The notes beneath the pieces are model-generated. The model saw only the letters and a list, made by a program, of their open reading frames with translations. It ran no database searches and was not told the DNA's origin. 50,945 nt of DNA from a virus, in the IMG/VR virus record IMGVR_UViG_3300024182_000004, positions 1-50,945 of that record; one strand, given 5' to 3'. Below are positions 24,923-31,944 of the stretch, in pieces (position 1 is the stretch's first letter; each line of letters begins with the position of its first letter). Both the position numbers and the translations under genes were made by a program.

Positions 24923-25403
24923 GTTCCACCACCTTTTCGGTCTTGCGCGTTTCGGTGCGGAACTTGCGGGCCTCGCGGAGGCGGAGGATGCGCTCGCCTT
25001 CGCGGTAGGCGTCGGTTTCGTAGACCGATTCGCGGGCGGCGTCTCGAACGCGATTACTCGCGTCAAGTCGGTAGTCGTTTTCCTTTCTTGCCTGAATGCC
25101 CCCGAACTCCCTGAGGTACTGCGCCGCATCAGCCAGCACCGTGCAGATGACCGGAGCGCCGCCGAAGTTGTACGACTCCTCGCGCAGCACGTCTAGCGCC
25201 TGCGCCGCCGACCAGATGTCGGTGGAGTGGGGGCGGGCATCGAGAATGCCCTGCGTCGCCATGACCTCGGATGCCGTGCGGGAATCGGCTTTCGGATCCT
25301 CTGGCCGGAACGGTGGTGTCTTGCTCTTGAACACCGCCTCCAGTAGACGTTTCGACCCCGCTATCTCATTCGCCGCTTGTGATTTGTCTTTGCTTGAAGC
25401 CAT
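24915..25403 (-). CDS. Hypothetical protein between exonuclease and RecT
   Basis: 162 aa from ATG 25403; the start lies 38 nt inside the exonuclease gene. Very charged and helical (about residues 100-160), with a middle segment TDIWSAAQALDVLREESYNFGGAPVICTVLADAAQYLREF. No known motif. The position suggests a recombination accessory. Confidence 0.6.
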   Translation of the reverse strand: MASSKDKSQAANEIAGSKRLLEAVFKSKTPPFRPEDPKADSRTASEVMATQGILDARPHSTDIWSAAQALDVLREESYNFGGAPVICTVLADAAQYLREFGGIQARKENDYRLDASNRVRDAARESVYETDAYREGERILRLREARKFRTETRKTEKVVERG

Positions 25404-26433
25404 CGAGAATCTCCTTCCTCTTCTCTCTTCGGTTGTTGTTCCCCACGACCACGTCGAGAACGATCGACTCCTCGACGTCGTAGGCGTTGACGTGGTAGGC
25501 GGCGCGCGTCTTGCGGCGGATGGCCAGGCCACCCATTCCGTCGATCTCCACGCGCCCGGCTTCCTCTGCGATGTTCATCAGCTCCGCGTTCGCCGCCGCA
25601 AATCGAGCCTCGGCTGTGTCCTTGAGCGCCGCAGCTTCGTCTCGCTCGGCGATGAGCGAAACGATCGTGTGCTCGGATGACGGTAGGCGGTAGTCGGCCG
25701 GCACGTACACCGTCGACCCCGAGACCTTGTTCCAGATGCGGCGCTGGAGCTCGACGGCGTTCTTCGCTGAGTAGTCGAATGGCGGCGGCTTGCGCTCGAG
25801 CACGAGCTGCCAGAATTCGGTAAGGCGCTGGATGATGACGCCGGCGAGCTCCTCGTCGTAGGGGATGTGGAAGGTCCTGAAGTCGTTCCCTCCGATCAGC
25901 ACAGCGAAGTCGCCGAGGGTGAATCCGTCGTGCCGGCGGACGATGAGGTAGACCAGGAGCTGCACGAGATACCAGTCCGGAACTTCGTCGGATCCGTCCG
26001 CGCCCCACATCGCCGTGCGGTGCTGCACCCATGCGTCCATGGTCTTCGCCTCGACGATCCGTTTGTCGCCGTGAGGTGTGACCACGTCGCCGTCGAGGGT
26101 GCCGCCAATGAACGGCAGCTCGGGGTGTCGATAGAGAGTCAGGCCCGGCCGCCGCACCTCGTAGCCGGTGACGTCCTGGTATTCGTCGAGGACAACGCGC
26201 TCAAGGCGTTTCCCCCAACGAGTGAACCGATTCTCCATCTCTGGATCGATCGTCTCGTCGCCGGAGTCCAGCCGGTCGCGAGCCTGAACCTTCTCGATCC
26301 AGACCTCGCCGGGGCTGCGGTAGGGGGAGAGCCCGAGGATCGCCGCGGCGTCGCTACCTCCGATGTACGTGCCTCGCAGCCGCTTCCACTCGTCGAAGGT
26401 CGCGCAGGGGGTGATGAGGGGGAGGTCGGTCAT
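25366..26433 (-). CDS. YqaJ-type (lambda-exonuclease-like) recombination nuclease
   Basis: 355 aa from ATG 26433. GTYIGGSDAAAILGLSPYRSP (residues 21-41), GKRLE (75-79), IGGTLDGDV (109-117) and the E-A-K of IVEAKTM (127-131) are the motifs of the YqaJ/PD-(D/E)xK nuclease family, with D114/D116, E128 and K130 as metal and catalytic residues. The C-terminal ~130 residues contain a helical part. It resects double-strand ends for RecT. Confidence 0.85.
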   Translation of the reverse strand: MTDLPLITPCATFDEWKRLRGTYIGGSDAAAILGLSPYRSPGEVWIEKVQARDRLDSGDETIDPEMENRFTRWGKRLERVVLDEYQDVTGYEVRRPGLTLYRHPELPFIGGTLDGDVVTPHGDKRIVEAKTMDAWVQHRTAMWGADGSDEVPDWYLVQLLVYLIVRRHDGFTLGDFAVLIGGNDFRTFHIPYDEELAGVIIQRLTEFWQLVLERKPPPFDYSAKNAVELQRRIWNKVSGSTVYVPADYRLPSSEHTIVSLIAERDEAAALKDTAEARFAAANAELMNIAEEAGRVEIDGMGGLAIRRKTRAAYHVNAYDVEESIVLDVVVGNNNRREKRKEILDGFKQRQITSGE

Positions 26434-26702
26434 GACACCTCCTGCGGCGGTTCCGGCAGCGGCATCCACGCAATAGGCTTCGTTGCTTTGTCGAAGAGGC
26501 GGCCGTTCCAGAAATACCAGCCGCGATCAATAGGGGGGTGGTCTTCGATGCAATGACCACCTTGCATGAAGTGACCGACCAACATGCAGCCCGGAACTCC
26601 GGCGCGGAGTTCTACCGCGAGGATGATTTCACGGCCATTCCGTGGCGCGGTCTCCATCGGTTGCCATTCGCTGGCTACCCGTGCTACTTTCTCTTCCGCC
26701 AT
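26430..26702 (-). CDS. DUF551-like protein
   Basis: 90 aa. WQPMETAPRNGREIILAVE at the start, GWYFWNGRLF in the middle and PIAWMPLPEPP at the end give the DUF551 pattern of phage proteins. The function is unknown. Its ribosome site GGAGG lies in the space after a strong hairpin that separates it from the upstream gene. It overlaps the start of the exonuclease gene. Confidence 0.75.
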   Translation of the reverse strand: MAEEKVARVASEWQPMETAPRNGREIILAVELRAGVPGCMLVGHFMQGGHCIEDHPPIDRGWYFWNGRLFDKATKPIAWMPLPEPPQEVS

Positions 26703-26723
26703 TGTTCACCTCCGGGTTGATTT

Positions 26724-26761
26724 GAAGGGCGCGGTAAACCTTGACCGGGACCGCGCCCTTC
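26724..26761. terminator. Strong 12-bp intercistronic hairpin
   Basis: GAAGGGCGCGGT (26724-26735) pairs perfectly with ACCGCGCCCTTC (26750-26761). The plus strand continues with GTGTTTTTG, so it looks like a terminator of antisense transcription. On the minus strand, the coding direction, it is preceded by AAAAAC and followed by AAATCAACC and may be a partial terminator or an RNA-stability hairpin between the 26772 and 26430 genes. Confidence 0.6.
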
Positions 26762-26771
26762 GTGTTTTTGC

Positions 26772-27344
26772 TCACTGAATCGTGATCGTCATGAAGCCCT
26801 GGACGTTCGGATTGCTGATGTCGGTCACGGTGACCGTCGACGTCCCGAGGCCATGGCTCAACATCTGGAACACGTGAACGCCGTGGTCGACGTTCGGATC
26901 GAACGTGTACTGTGATGGCAGGCCCGCGAGCGTGCCGGGCGCCTGTGTGGTGAAGTTGACCGAGCCGGCGTAACCCTGCACGATCTGGCCGCTGGCGTCG
27001 ATAGCTGCGACCTGGAAGGCGAAGGTGCTCTGGAGCGGATGCGGAGATCCGCCCTGCGGGTCGAGGACGCGGAAGGCGACGACGGTTCCCGCGGGTTGCG
27101 GGGCCGGAGTCGGAGGCGGCGGTATGGGAGCCGAAACCGGTGTCTCCGGCGGAACAGCCGCCACGGCCGCGGCGAGCGCATCGGCATTCTGGTTCATCTG
27201 CGCGACCACCTGCTCGATCCTGATCGGGTCGTCCTTCGCGTCGAGGACTTGGCCGCCGAAGCCTTTGATGAGCGAGAGCGCCCCGTTGATGACGGTCGTC
27301 TCTTTTTGAACTGCTGCCGTTAGATCGTCTACTGCTTTAGACAT
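26772..27344 (-). CDS. Helical N-terminus plus Ig-like domain protein
   Basis: 190 aa. Residues 1-65 form a helical region (SKAVDDLTAAVQKETTVINGALSLIKGFGGQVLDA) known from small phage proteins; a Pro-rich linker follows (PIPPPPTPAPQP), then an Ig/invasin-like beta domain (~85-190: AFRVLDPQGGSP...GSVNFTTQAPGTLAGLPSQYTFDPN...GTSTVTVTDIS). No signal peptide. Ig domains usually sit on virion surfaces, so finding one in the early operon is odd. ATG 27344 has AAGGAG; an in-frame upstream extension beginning at ACG also has AGGAGG six bases before it. Confidence 0.65.
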   Translation of the reverse strand: MSKAVDDLTAAVQKETTVINGALSLIKGFGGQVLDAKDDPIRIEQVVAQMNQNADALAAAVAAVPPETPVSAPIPPPPTPAPQPAGTVVAFRVLDPQGGSPHPLQSTFAFQVAAIDASGQIVQGYAGSVNFTTQAPGTLAGLPSQYTFDPNVDHGVHVFQMLSHGLGTSTVTVTDISNPNVQGFMTITIQ

Positions 27345-27440
27345 CTGCTTTTCTCCTTCGTTCTCGTTGATGATGATGATCGTGACGTGACTGCCGATGA
27401 TGGAAATGGTTTCCGTGGTTCACCTCCTCGGCTGAGGATT

Positions 27441-27821
27441 CTACTCTCCACGCGCCGCGCGCTTGTTCTCTTCTTTCTGCGCCCGGACGCTGAACTCTCG
27501 ATCGATTCGTTTGAGGGCGAGAAGCATCGAGCGCTGCGGCTTTCGGCCCGGCGGGATGCGTCCGGCCATGCCCTGCCGATACCTCCAGAGCGTGTACCGC
27601 GTGACCTGGAGAATCTTCGCCTTCTCATCCTCGGTGCCGGGGTTCGGCTCGCGAAGGTCAAGGCCGCGGTGGTGTTTCGCCCCGCACCCCGGACACGACA
27701 AGTGCTGCTGTTTGGTTGCCCATCGGCAGGGCTTTCCGCAGCCGCACTTGAAGGTCCGAGACGAGACGTCATGGTAGGTCGATCCACGTTTCTTCTGAGC
27801 TGATGATCGGTGTCTGCGCAT
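27441..27821 (-). CDS. Zinc-ribbon plus helix-turn-helix-like regulator candidate
   Basis: 126 aa. The first part has FKCGCGKPCRW and LSCPGCGAKHH, two Cys pairs for one zinc ribbon; then KILQVTRYTLWRYRQGMAGRIPP (about residues 69-92) resembles an XRE-type helix-turn-helix, followed by a helical basic tail. It has its own promoter of the genome-wide type and an almost absent 5' leader (about 4 nt). This is the best candidate for a phage transcription regulator. Confidence 0.6.
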   Translation of the reverse strand: MRRHRSSAQKKRGSTYHDVSSRTFKCGCGKPCRWATKQQHLSCPGCGAKHHRGLDLREPNPGTEDEKAKILQVTRYTLWRYRQGMAGRIPPGRKPQRSMLLALKRIDREFSVRAQKEENKRAARGE

Positions 27822-27832
27822 CTGAGGCGCGA

Positions 27833-27862
27833 AGTGTAACCGAGTTGCGCGACCCGAGTCAA
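27833..27862 (-). promoter_or_regulatory. Promoter TTGACT-18-TACACT on the minus strand
   Basis: Read on the minus strand: TTGACT (27862-27857), 18 bp, TACACT (27838-27833), then TCGCGCC. The block GGTTACACTTCGCGCC is identical to the plus-strand copy at 36420-36435. The predicted start lies 4 nt before the ATG at 27821. The -35 overlaps the stop codon of the gene upstream. Confidence 0.75.
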
Positions 27863-28039
27863 ACGTAGTTTGCGTGAACGGGGCAGGGGAGTTCGCCGTC
27901 GCCGTGAAAACATTCGCCAGCGCCTCGGCACATGTCGTCGATGCAGATCACCAAGGTAACCGGTGCCGTCGCAGATACAGCGCGGATCATCATCGTCCAT
28001 CGGATCGTCGTCGAGGTCGAGAAACTGTTCGTCATTCAT
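27859..28039 (-). pseudogene. Small Cys-rich gene with apparent 1-nt frameshift
   Basis: ATG 28039 overlaps the stop of the preceding gene (ATGA) and opens MNDEQFLDLDDDPMDDDDPR then CICDGTGYL. Right there (CCTTGG, 27956-27951) the frame is lost. Shifting by one base continues as VICIDDMCRGAGECFHGDGELPCPVH to TGA at 27859, which restores the C.DD.C.G.GEC.HGDG pattern of small phage Cys-rich proteins. One extra T in CTTG would explain it. A sequencing or assembly error, a true mutation, or +1 frameshifting (CUU to UUG) are all possible. Confidence 0.55.
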
Positions 28040-28242
28040 GACTCTCCCCTTTTCGCAATCTCCTCGACGAGCGCGGCCATGTCGGCGGTCGCGACCAGGG
28101 CATCGAGAACGAGGGAGCGCGATACGCTGCGCCCCGTCTTCTCTCTCAGCTGAATGGTTGCCTCGACGATGGCGAGGTAGTGGTGGTTCTGCAACGTGCA
28201 GGCGAACTTGATGGACGGCTCGGGGACTCCGGTTTCTCTCAT
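28036..28242 (-). CDS. Small hypothetical protein, possible ribbon-helix-helix type
   Basis: 68 aa. One short strand-like segment (IKFACTLQNHHY) followed by two helices (LAIVEATIQLREKTGRSVSRSLVLDALVATADMAALVEEIA) fits the size and order of RHH-like DNA-binding proteins, but the resemblance is weak. It overlaps its neighbours by 4 bases on both sides. Confidence 0.55.
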   Translation of the reverse strand: MRETGVPEPSIKFACTLQNHHYLAIVEATIQLREKTGRSVSRSLVLDALVATADMAALVEEIAKRGES

Positions 28243-28727
28243 TTCGCGCGCTCCAGTATTTCTTCCGGCAGGGCATCTACCCTGACCATGTGAGTGATTT
28301 CGCTTTTCATTTCAAAGCACAATCCGCAGATGAGTAGCGATGCCCGCGTACCTCGCGCGATCTGCTGGCAGTCGGGGCATTGGAACTTCAGAAGCCGCGT
28401 CTTGCTCGCCTTCACGGCCGCCCGCTCGATTGCAGAATTCGACGGCTGAGCACGGCCATGCACGATAGACGGAGTGAAGAGAGTCTCGAGAAGGTCCAGA
28501 CACTCCACTGTCGACACTCGCCGCGACGTGAAGCCGCGATCCCAGAGGAGCTCGCCTACTTCATCGATCGTGCGGCCGGCTTTGCGGCAGTAGCGGAGTC
28601 TGGTCCCTACGTTGCTGAATAGCTGGCGGCACTCCGCAGGGAACAGGGGGTCCACTCGGACCCCTTGCTCTCGAATCGCTTCGAGGACGAGGCGCATGTC
28701 GTCGACGATCAGGACTTGCGCGTTCAC
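28239..28727 (-). CDS. Hypothetical protein with C-terminal zinc ribbon
   Basis: 162 aa from GTG 28727 (GTGA overlap). The N-terminal region (AQVLIVDDMRLVLEAIREQGV) looks like a response-regulator start but no receiver domain follows. The C-terminus has FQCPDCQQIARGTRASLLICGLCFEM, a zinc ribbon like the end of SprT-type proteins; the HExxH zinc-protease motif is absent. The function is unknown. Confidence 0.6.
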   Translation of the reverse strand: MNAQVLIVDDMRLVLEAIREQGVRVDPLFPAECRQLFSNVGTRLRYCRKAGRTIDEVGELLWDRGFTSRRVSTVECLDLLETLFTPSIVHGRAQPSNSAIERAAVKASKTRLLKFQCPDCQQIARGTRASLLICGLCFEMKSEITHMVRVDALPEEILERAK

Positions 28728-28960
28728 GGCCTGATCTCCGGCGTTTCCGCTCCGCAGAACGTACAGCAGTGCTCGACGTCGCCGAAGATGTCTTTCTGCC
28801 ATCCGGACTCGGGATGTAGACACGCCGGCGCCGGCACGACCTGGGCCGGCGGAGGGGCAAAGAGCATGCTCTGTACCGCCCTCGGTTGCTGAGCGTGCAG
28901 GGTGATGCGGAACGATGGCGCACGTCCGTCGAAGTGGCCGCGGGCGATGGACGCGCTCAC
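28724..28960 (-). CDS. Small Cys-containing hypothetical protein
   Basis: 78 aa from GTG 28960, overlapping the previous stop (GTGA). After a Pro/Ala-rich middle (FAPPPAQVVPAPACLHPESGW) comes HCCTFCGAETPEIRP, which with the earlier C..H may bind one metal. No family recognised. Supported mainly by the overlap pattern of the operon. Confidence 0.5.
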   Translation of the reverse strand: MSASIARGHFDGRAPSFRITLHAQQPRAVQSMLFAPPPAQVVPAPACLHPESGWQKDIFGDVEHCCTFCGAETPEIRP

Positions 28961-29262
28961 AATGCACGCTCCTGCATAGCCTTCGTCTCGACGATGACCG
29001 TCCCGCTTATCCACGCGGTAGGAATTCCACCGGCGGACCAGTACAACTTCGACGCCTCTTCGTTAAGGTCTACGTTCTTGAAACTGCCGTCTTCGTCGCA
29101 CCACAGATGCCCGCCGCCGGGCAGGGCTATGTGCTCCACGGTGGTGCAGCCGTTGCCGATGATCGCGCACATTTCGCGCAACCTGCCGGCCGTATCGCGT
29201 GGTTTGCTCTTGTAGGTGTATCCGGTCCTGGTTCCATCGGGGGTGATGATCTCGGTTTTCAC
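28957..29262 (-). CDS. DUF3846-like protein
   Basis: 101 aa. The layout LREMCAIIGNGCTTVEHIALPGGGHLWCDEDGSFKNVDLNEEASKLYW...GIPTAWISGTVIVE matches the DUF3846 family: a vG..e.v.l strand, an aspartate-rich 'DE.G' turn, 'N..A' and a final 'I.G..iv'. These are common in phage and plasmid early regions; function unknown. Confidence 0.75.
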   Translation of the reverse strand: MKTEIITPDGTRTGYTYKSKPRDTAGRLREMCAIIGNGCTTVEHIALPGGGHLWCDEDGSFKNVDLNEEASKLYWSAGGIPTAWISGTVIVETKAMQERAL

Positions 29263-29459
29263 AATGCACGCTCCCGCGCGTCTTGCGCGTCAGGGCCAGC
29301 AACCGCCTGCAGGTGTACCGCGTGCTCGCCCCTGGCCTGCTGAGCCGTCAGGTTGCGAGCTGACCATTTCCCGCATGAGCACGTAGCATCGTATTTCGTT
29401 TCGCGCCTGGCGCGGTCGACGCGGCCGTTTGAAGTGAGTCTGAGTGTGTGAGGGTTCAT
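29259..29459 (-). CDS. Small hypothetical protein with CxC motif
   Basis: 66 aa, basic at the start (LRLTSNGRVDRARRETKYDATCSCGKWSARN) with a single CSC pair and a His-rich C-terminal part (GEHAVHLQAV). A one-site metal binder is possible. It overlaps both neighbours (ATGA). Confidence 0.55.
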   Translation of the reverse strand: MNPHTLRLTSNGRVDRARRETKYDATCSCGKWSARNLTAQQARGEHAVHLQAVAGPDAQDARERAL

Positions 29460-29671
29460 GATGCGCCGCCGGTCGACTTAATTCGCGGATCATGGATGAA
29501 TTTGCCCTCCGCATCCTTGCGAAACCAGCGCGTAGAAGAAACGGCGCATCGCACCGTAGCGTCTCCTGATTTCTTGCCGTCCATTGTTGACAACTGGTAC
29601 AAACGGGCGGATAGGTTAACCGGGATCACGGGATACTTTTCGCCAGCGATTTCTACATACAGGTTGTGCAT
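29456..29671 (-). CDS. Small hypothetical protein with strong ribosome site
   Basis: 71 aa. Mixed strand content (LYVEIAGEKYPVIPVNLSARLYQ...). A perfect AAAGGAGG lies 9 nt before the ATG. Directly upstream is a 9-bp hairpin (29689-29722) whose base abuts this ribosome site, which might tune its use. No family recognised. Confidence 0.6.
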   Translation of the reverse strand: MHNLYVEIAGEKYPVIPVNLSARLYQLSTMDGKKSGDATVRCAVSSTRWFRKDAEGKFIHDPRIKSTGGAS

Positions 29672-29688
29672 TGTTTGTAACCTCCTTT

Positions 29689-29722
29689 CTGCCCTCCGAA
29701 CGTCTCACGCGCTGGAGGGCAG
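29689..29722 (-). promoter_or_regulatory. Leader hairpin next to a ribosome site
   Basis: CTGCCCTCC (29689-29697) and GGAGGGCAG (29714-29722) form a perfect 9-bp stem. On the minus strand the 3' side of the stem runs directly into AAAGGAGG of the 29456 gene. There is no U-tract, so it is more likely an RNA-processing or translation element than a terminator. Confidence 0.45.
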
Positions 29723-29736
29723 GAGCAGGCTACGAT

Positions 29737-29892
29737 TCAGTGTTTATTGGCGACCGCGCCACACTCGCAATACACATAGCACGGTCCCTCACTTGCGACC
29801 ACGTGAACGTGTGCGGGTTCATCGAACCCAGGCAAGCGACACAGCGCGCAGACATGCCAGACGAACAGATCGGCATATATGGCGACGGGCAT
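29737..29892 (-). CDS. Very small Cys/His-rich protein
   Basis: 51 aa from ATG 29892, which overlaps the preceding stop (TGATG). WHVCALCRLPGFDEPAHVHV then CYVYCECGAVA gives two Cys/His clusters fitting a single zinc knuckle. Function unknown. Confidence 0.6.
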   Translation of the reverse strand: MPVAIYADLFVWHVCALCRLPGFDEPAHVHVVASEGPCYVYCECGAVANKH

Positions 29893-30140
29893 CACAGCAC
29901 CTCCGCGAGAGATTCCCACGCGGGGAATGTCCACACCGGAACGTGACTCGGTGCCGGGGCGTACGCGCGTTCTGCTATCTCCCTTGCAGCGACTTCGACT
30001 CCCGCCCTCCGCTCACTCCACCAATCGTAATGTGCGCGGCAGACCTTGAACGTCGTTCCGTTATGCATCGTCAGGAGTCTAATCTTTCCATTACTGCATA
30101 CGTCCTGTGCGAAGAATATGAAATCGCATGTGGCGGGCAT
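29892..30140 (-). CDS. Small hypothetical protein
   Basis: 82 aa from ATG 30140 (TGATG overlap). The start FIFFAQDVCSNGKIRLLTMHNGTTFKVCRAHYDWW has a C...C..H set of possible zinc ligands; the rest is helical and Ala-rich. No family recognised. Confidence 0.6.
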   Translation of the reverse strand: MPATCDFIFFAQDVCSNGKIRLLTMHNGTTFKVCRAHYDWWSERRAGVEVAAREIAERAYAPAPSHVPVWTFPAWESLAEVL

Positions 30141-30613
30141 CAGAGCCACCTTTGAGACAGCGCGTATCCGCCGTCTTTGTGCATCATGTTGCCGTCTTTC
30201 TCCGAGCCAGCCTTCCATGTCCGTTTGTTGCCATCGCGACCGCTATAGACATATTCGCCTCGATGTTCACTTGACCGGCAACTCTCCCCGCTGCACGTAT
30301 ACCCCTCGCGGAATAGAACACTCGAAAGGTTGTAGACAAGCGAGAATCCCATGTCCATGCCGCAACCACCGACCACGATCCCGTCATGCTTGCCGATGCG
30401 CTCGCCACACGCCAGCGCCACATTGCCGTCCAAGTGCAGCATTCCTTCGCTTCCGTCCTTGTGCATCGCCTTCAAGCTGATTTCGCGCTGCATACCGCTC
30501 CTCGACACGTTGCGAAGGATCGTATAGACCGTGTCCCCCGGTTTGAGCCATTCCCTCAAACGTTCGATCGCGTCCTGCTTCTCGGTCTCGCGGACTGCCT
30601 TTTTGGTTGCCAT
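30140..30613 (-). CDS. Conserved phage protein (LKPGDTVYTILRNVSRSGM family)
   Basis: 157 aa from ATG 30613. REWLKPGDTVYTILRNVSRSGMQREISL and later GIVVGGCGMDMGFSLVYNLSSVLF are well-conserved blocks of a phage family found in many early operons. The function is unknown to me. The C-terminal part has three Cys and a Gly/Asp-rich tail. A perfect 13-bp hairpin lies just upstream. Confidence 0.75.
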   Translation of the reverse strand: MATKKAVRETEKQDAIERLREWLKPGDTVYTILRNVSRSGMQREISLKAMHKDGSEGMLHLDGNVALACGERIGKHDGIVVGGCGMDMGFSLVYNLSSVLFREGYTCSGESCRSSEHRGEYVYSGRDGNKRTWKAGSEKDGNMMHKDGGYALSQRWL

Positions 30614-30669
30614 GGCGTCTCTCGCTTTCCTGTTGTCTGTTTGGATGGCCCGTAATTGAGTCACTCCGC

Positions 30670-30698
30670 ACAACCGTCGACCAGTGGTCGACGGTTGT
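30670..30698. repeat. Perfect 13-bp inverted repeat
   Basis: ACAACCGTCGACC (30670-30682), a 3-base loop AGT and GGTCGACGGTTGT (30686-30698). It lies between the ComEA-like gene and the next minus gene. No U-tract follows in either direction, so an operator, a processing site or a transcription roadblock is more likely than a simple terminator. Confidence 0.7.
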
Positions 30699-30704
30699 AC
30701 GTTG

Positions 30705-31088
30705 TTACTCGACCACAAGCGCGCCGTTCGCGTACTGAATCACTTCCCGATCCGCACCGACGCGCGCCTGACATTGCGCACCGGACTCGCCAGCTCGGCA
30801 CGTAACGATTTTCGCGGCCGCCGTGGTCGCGCCGGAAGTCACGACGAAATGAAACATCACCTTGAGGCGCGCATCCTTGATGCCCTTGACGTACAGGAGC
30901 GAGCCGGGATTCGCGTACGGACGACCGGCGACGATCCGCGCAGCCATTACGGTGCCGACGCCGGGGAGGAACTGGAGCTGAGCCAGTGTGGCCGTGTTGA
31001 CGTTCACGGACGGCGGCGCCGCGGCGTGAGGTTGCGCGTTGATCGTGGCAGCGGACAAGAGCGCGAGGGCGAGGATTGCGCGCCTCAT
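30705..31088 (-). CDS. Secreted ComEA-like helix-hairpin-helix protein
   Basis: 127 aa. MRRAILALALLSAATINAQ is a Sec signal peptide. VNVNTATLAQLQFLPGVGTVMAARIVAGRPYANPGSLLYVKGI is the tandem HhH DNA-binding domain of ComEA and related proteins. The C-terminus is beta-like with two Cys. A periplasmic DNA-binding protein made early by a phage is unusual; it might bind incoming DNA and block superinfection or DNA uptake. It is the second gene of the leftward operon. Confidence 0.75.
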   Translation of the reverse strand: MRRAILALALLSAATINAQPHAAAPPSVNVNTATLAQLQFLPGVGTVMAARIVAGRPYANPGSLLYVKGIKDARLKVMFHFVVTSGATTAAAKIVTCRAGESGAQCQARVGADREVIQYANGALVVE

Positions 31089-31228
31089 GCTGTCCACCCT
31101 TCACCCTCGGGCGCGAAATCGCCCCCCGTCATCCACGCAACGAAATGAGCGATCAACGCGAAACGTGTAACGTAGTATGCCTTGCCGTCAATCGGATTGA
31201 ACACCTCGAACTCGACTCGCATTTTCAT
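31085..31228 (-). CDS. First gene of the leftward operon, 47 aa
   Basis: A short gene MKMRVEFEVFNPIDGKAYYV... to ...EGEGWTA with GGAGG 6 nt before ATG 31228; its TGA overlaps the next ATG (ATGA at 31088). It sits about 15 nt downstream of the start predicted from the promoter at 31249-31277. A short strand-rich protein without Cys. Not recognised. An alternative ATG is two codons in. Confidence 0.65.
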   Translation of the reverse strand: MKMRVEFEVFNPIDGKAYYVTRFALIAHFVAWMTGGDFAPEGEGWTA

Positions 31229-31248
31229 GACTGCCTCCATGACCGTGC

Positions 31249-31277
31249 AAGTTACGTCCTCAATTCGAATACGTCAA
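31249..31277 (-). promoter_or_regulatory. Main leftward early promoter (TTGACG-17-TAACTT)
   Basis: On the minus strand TTGACG (31277-31272), 17 bp and TAACTT (31254-31249). It is positioned just upstream of the first gene of the 14-kb minus operon. It lacks the GGTTACA..GCGCC block of the other promoters, which suggests separate control (early versus others). Confidence 0.75.
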
Positions 31278-31278
31278 G

Positions 31279-31940
31279 CGAAATCTCTCACTTTCTCAAA
31301 CAAAGTCGCGAGACTGGAGGAGCGTAATTCGGCTTACGGCATACTTTCGCCTCGTTTGTCAAGTCAGGACGCAATCCCTCTCCCAGGGAATCACATCGGC
31401 GACGACAACGTTTAAACACTCCGCTCGCGCTGGGGTGGTGAAGAACCAGCCTCCGCGCCGGCCCCGCCTCGTGCTCTGCCACCCTGTCTGACAGGAATCG
31501 CATCACGAGGCGTCTATCCCCTCCCTCCTCGATAGTGACAATCTTCGTCACGCCAACACTGACACTTTCTGTCACTGCTGGCTGCTCGAAGGCCTTGACG
31601 GTTGTCGATTCCGGGCCTCGACGCTACCCCTACCTCGCCCCTACCTGGCCGCCGGAACAGGACCGTTCGGAGCTGTCCCATGCATAGCATGCAACGCGTT
31701 TAAACGCCTATGCATCAATGAGATAGCGTCATCACCACTACCACGCTGCGCACACCAGAATCGACCCCCACCGGGTCTCCCCGGGCTTCCCTTTCCCTCC
31801 GTTTGGGACCCCCTGTAGCTCTCCATCCGACGATCTCCCTCATCGGTGCCTATGTCACCAGAAAAGGACAAAGGAATCAGCGAGTTACGAGACTTGAGGT
31901 TCGAAAAAGGCTGGCTCGGGAGAAAGCGCGAAAAAATCTG
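31279..31940. other. Non-coding divergent control region with palindromes (candidate origin/operator)
   Basis: No convincing gene lies between the two divergent operons. The stretch holds GTTTAAAC at 31410-31417; palindromes built on TGACA/GTCAC half-sites at 31483-31495 (CCTGTC-T-GACAGG), 31535-31551 (GTGAC..GTCAC) and 31560-31574 (TGACA..TGTCA); and a composite inverted repeat at 31680-31715. A parS-like site follows at 31945. Position and content fit a replication origin and/or operator region. Confidence 0.55.
31680..31715. repeat. Nested palindrome
   Basis: ATGCATAG (31680-31687) and CTATGCAT (31708-31715) are perfect inverted copies flanking a central perfect 12-bp palindrome GCGTTTAAACGC (31696-31707). 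The core shares GTTTAAAC with 31410-31417. It would suit binding by a dimeric or multimeric protein or origin unwinding. Confidence 0.7.
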
Positions 31941-31944
31941 ATTT

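Noticed and set aside
31288-31575. 95-aa minus ORF in the control region
   Set aside because: GTG start, no ribosome site, and codons coincide with palindromic repeats; treated as non-coding.
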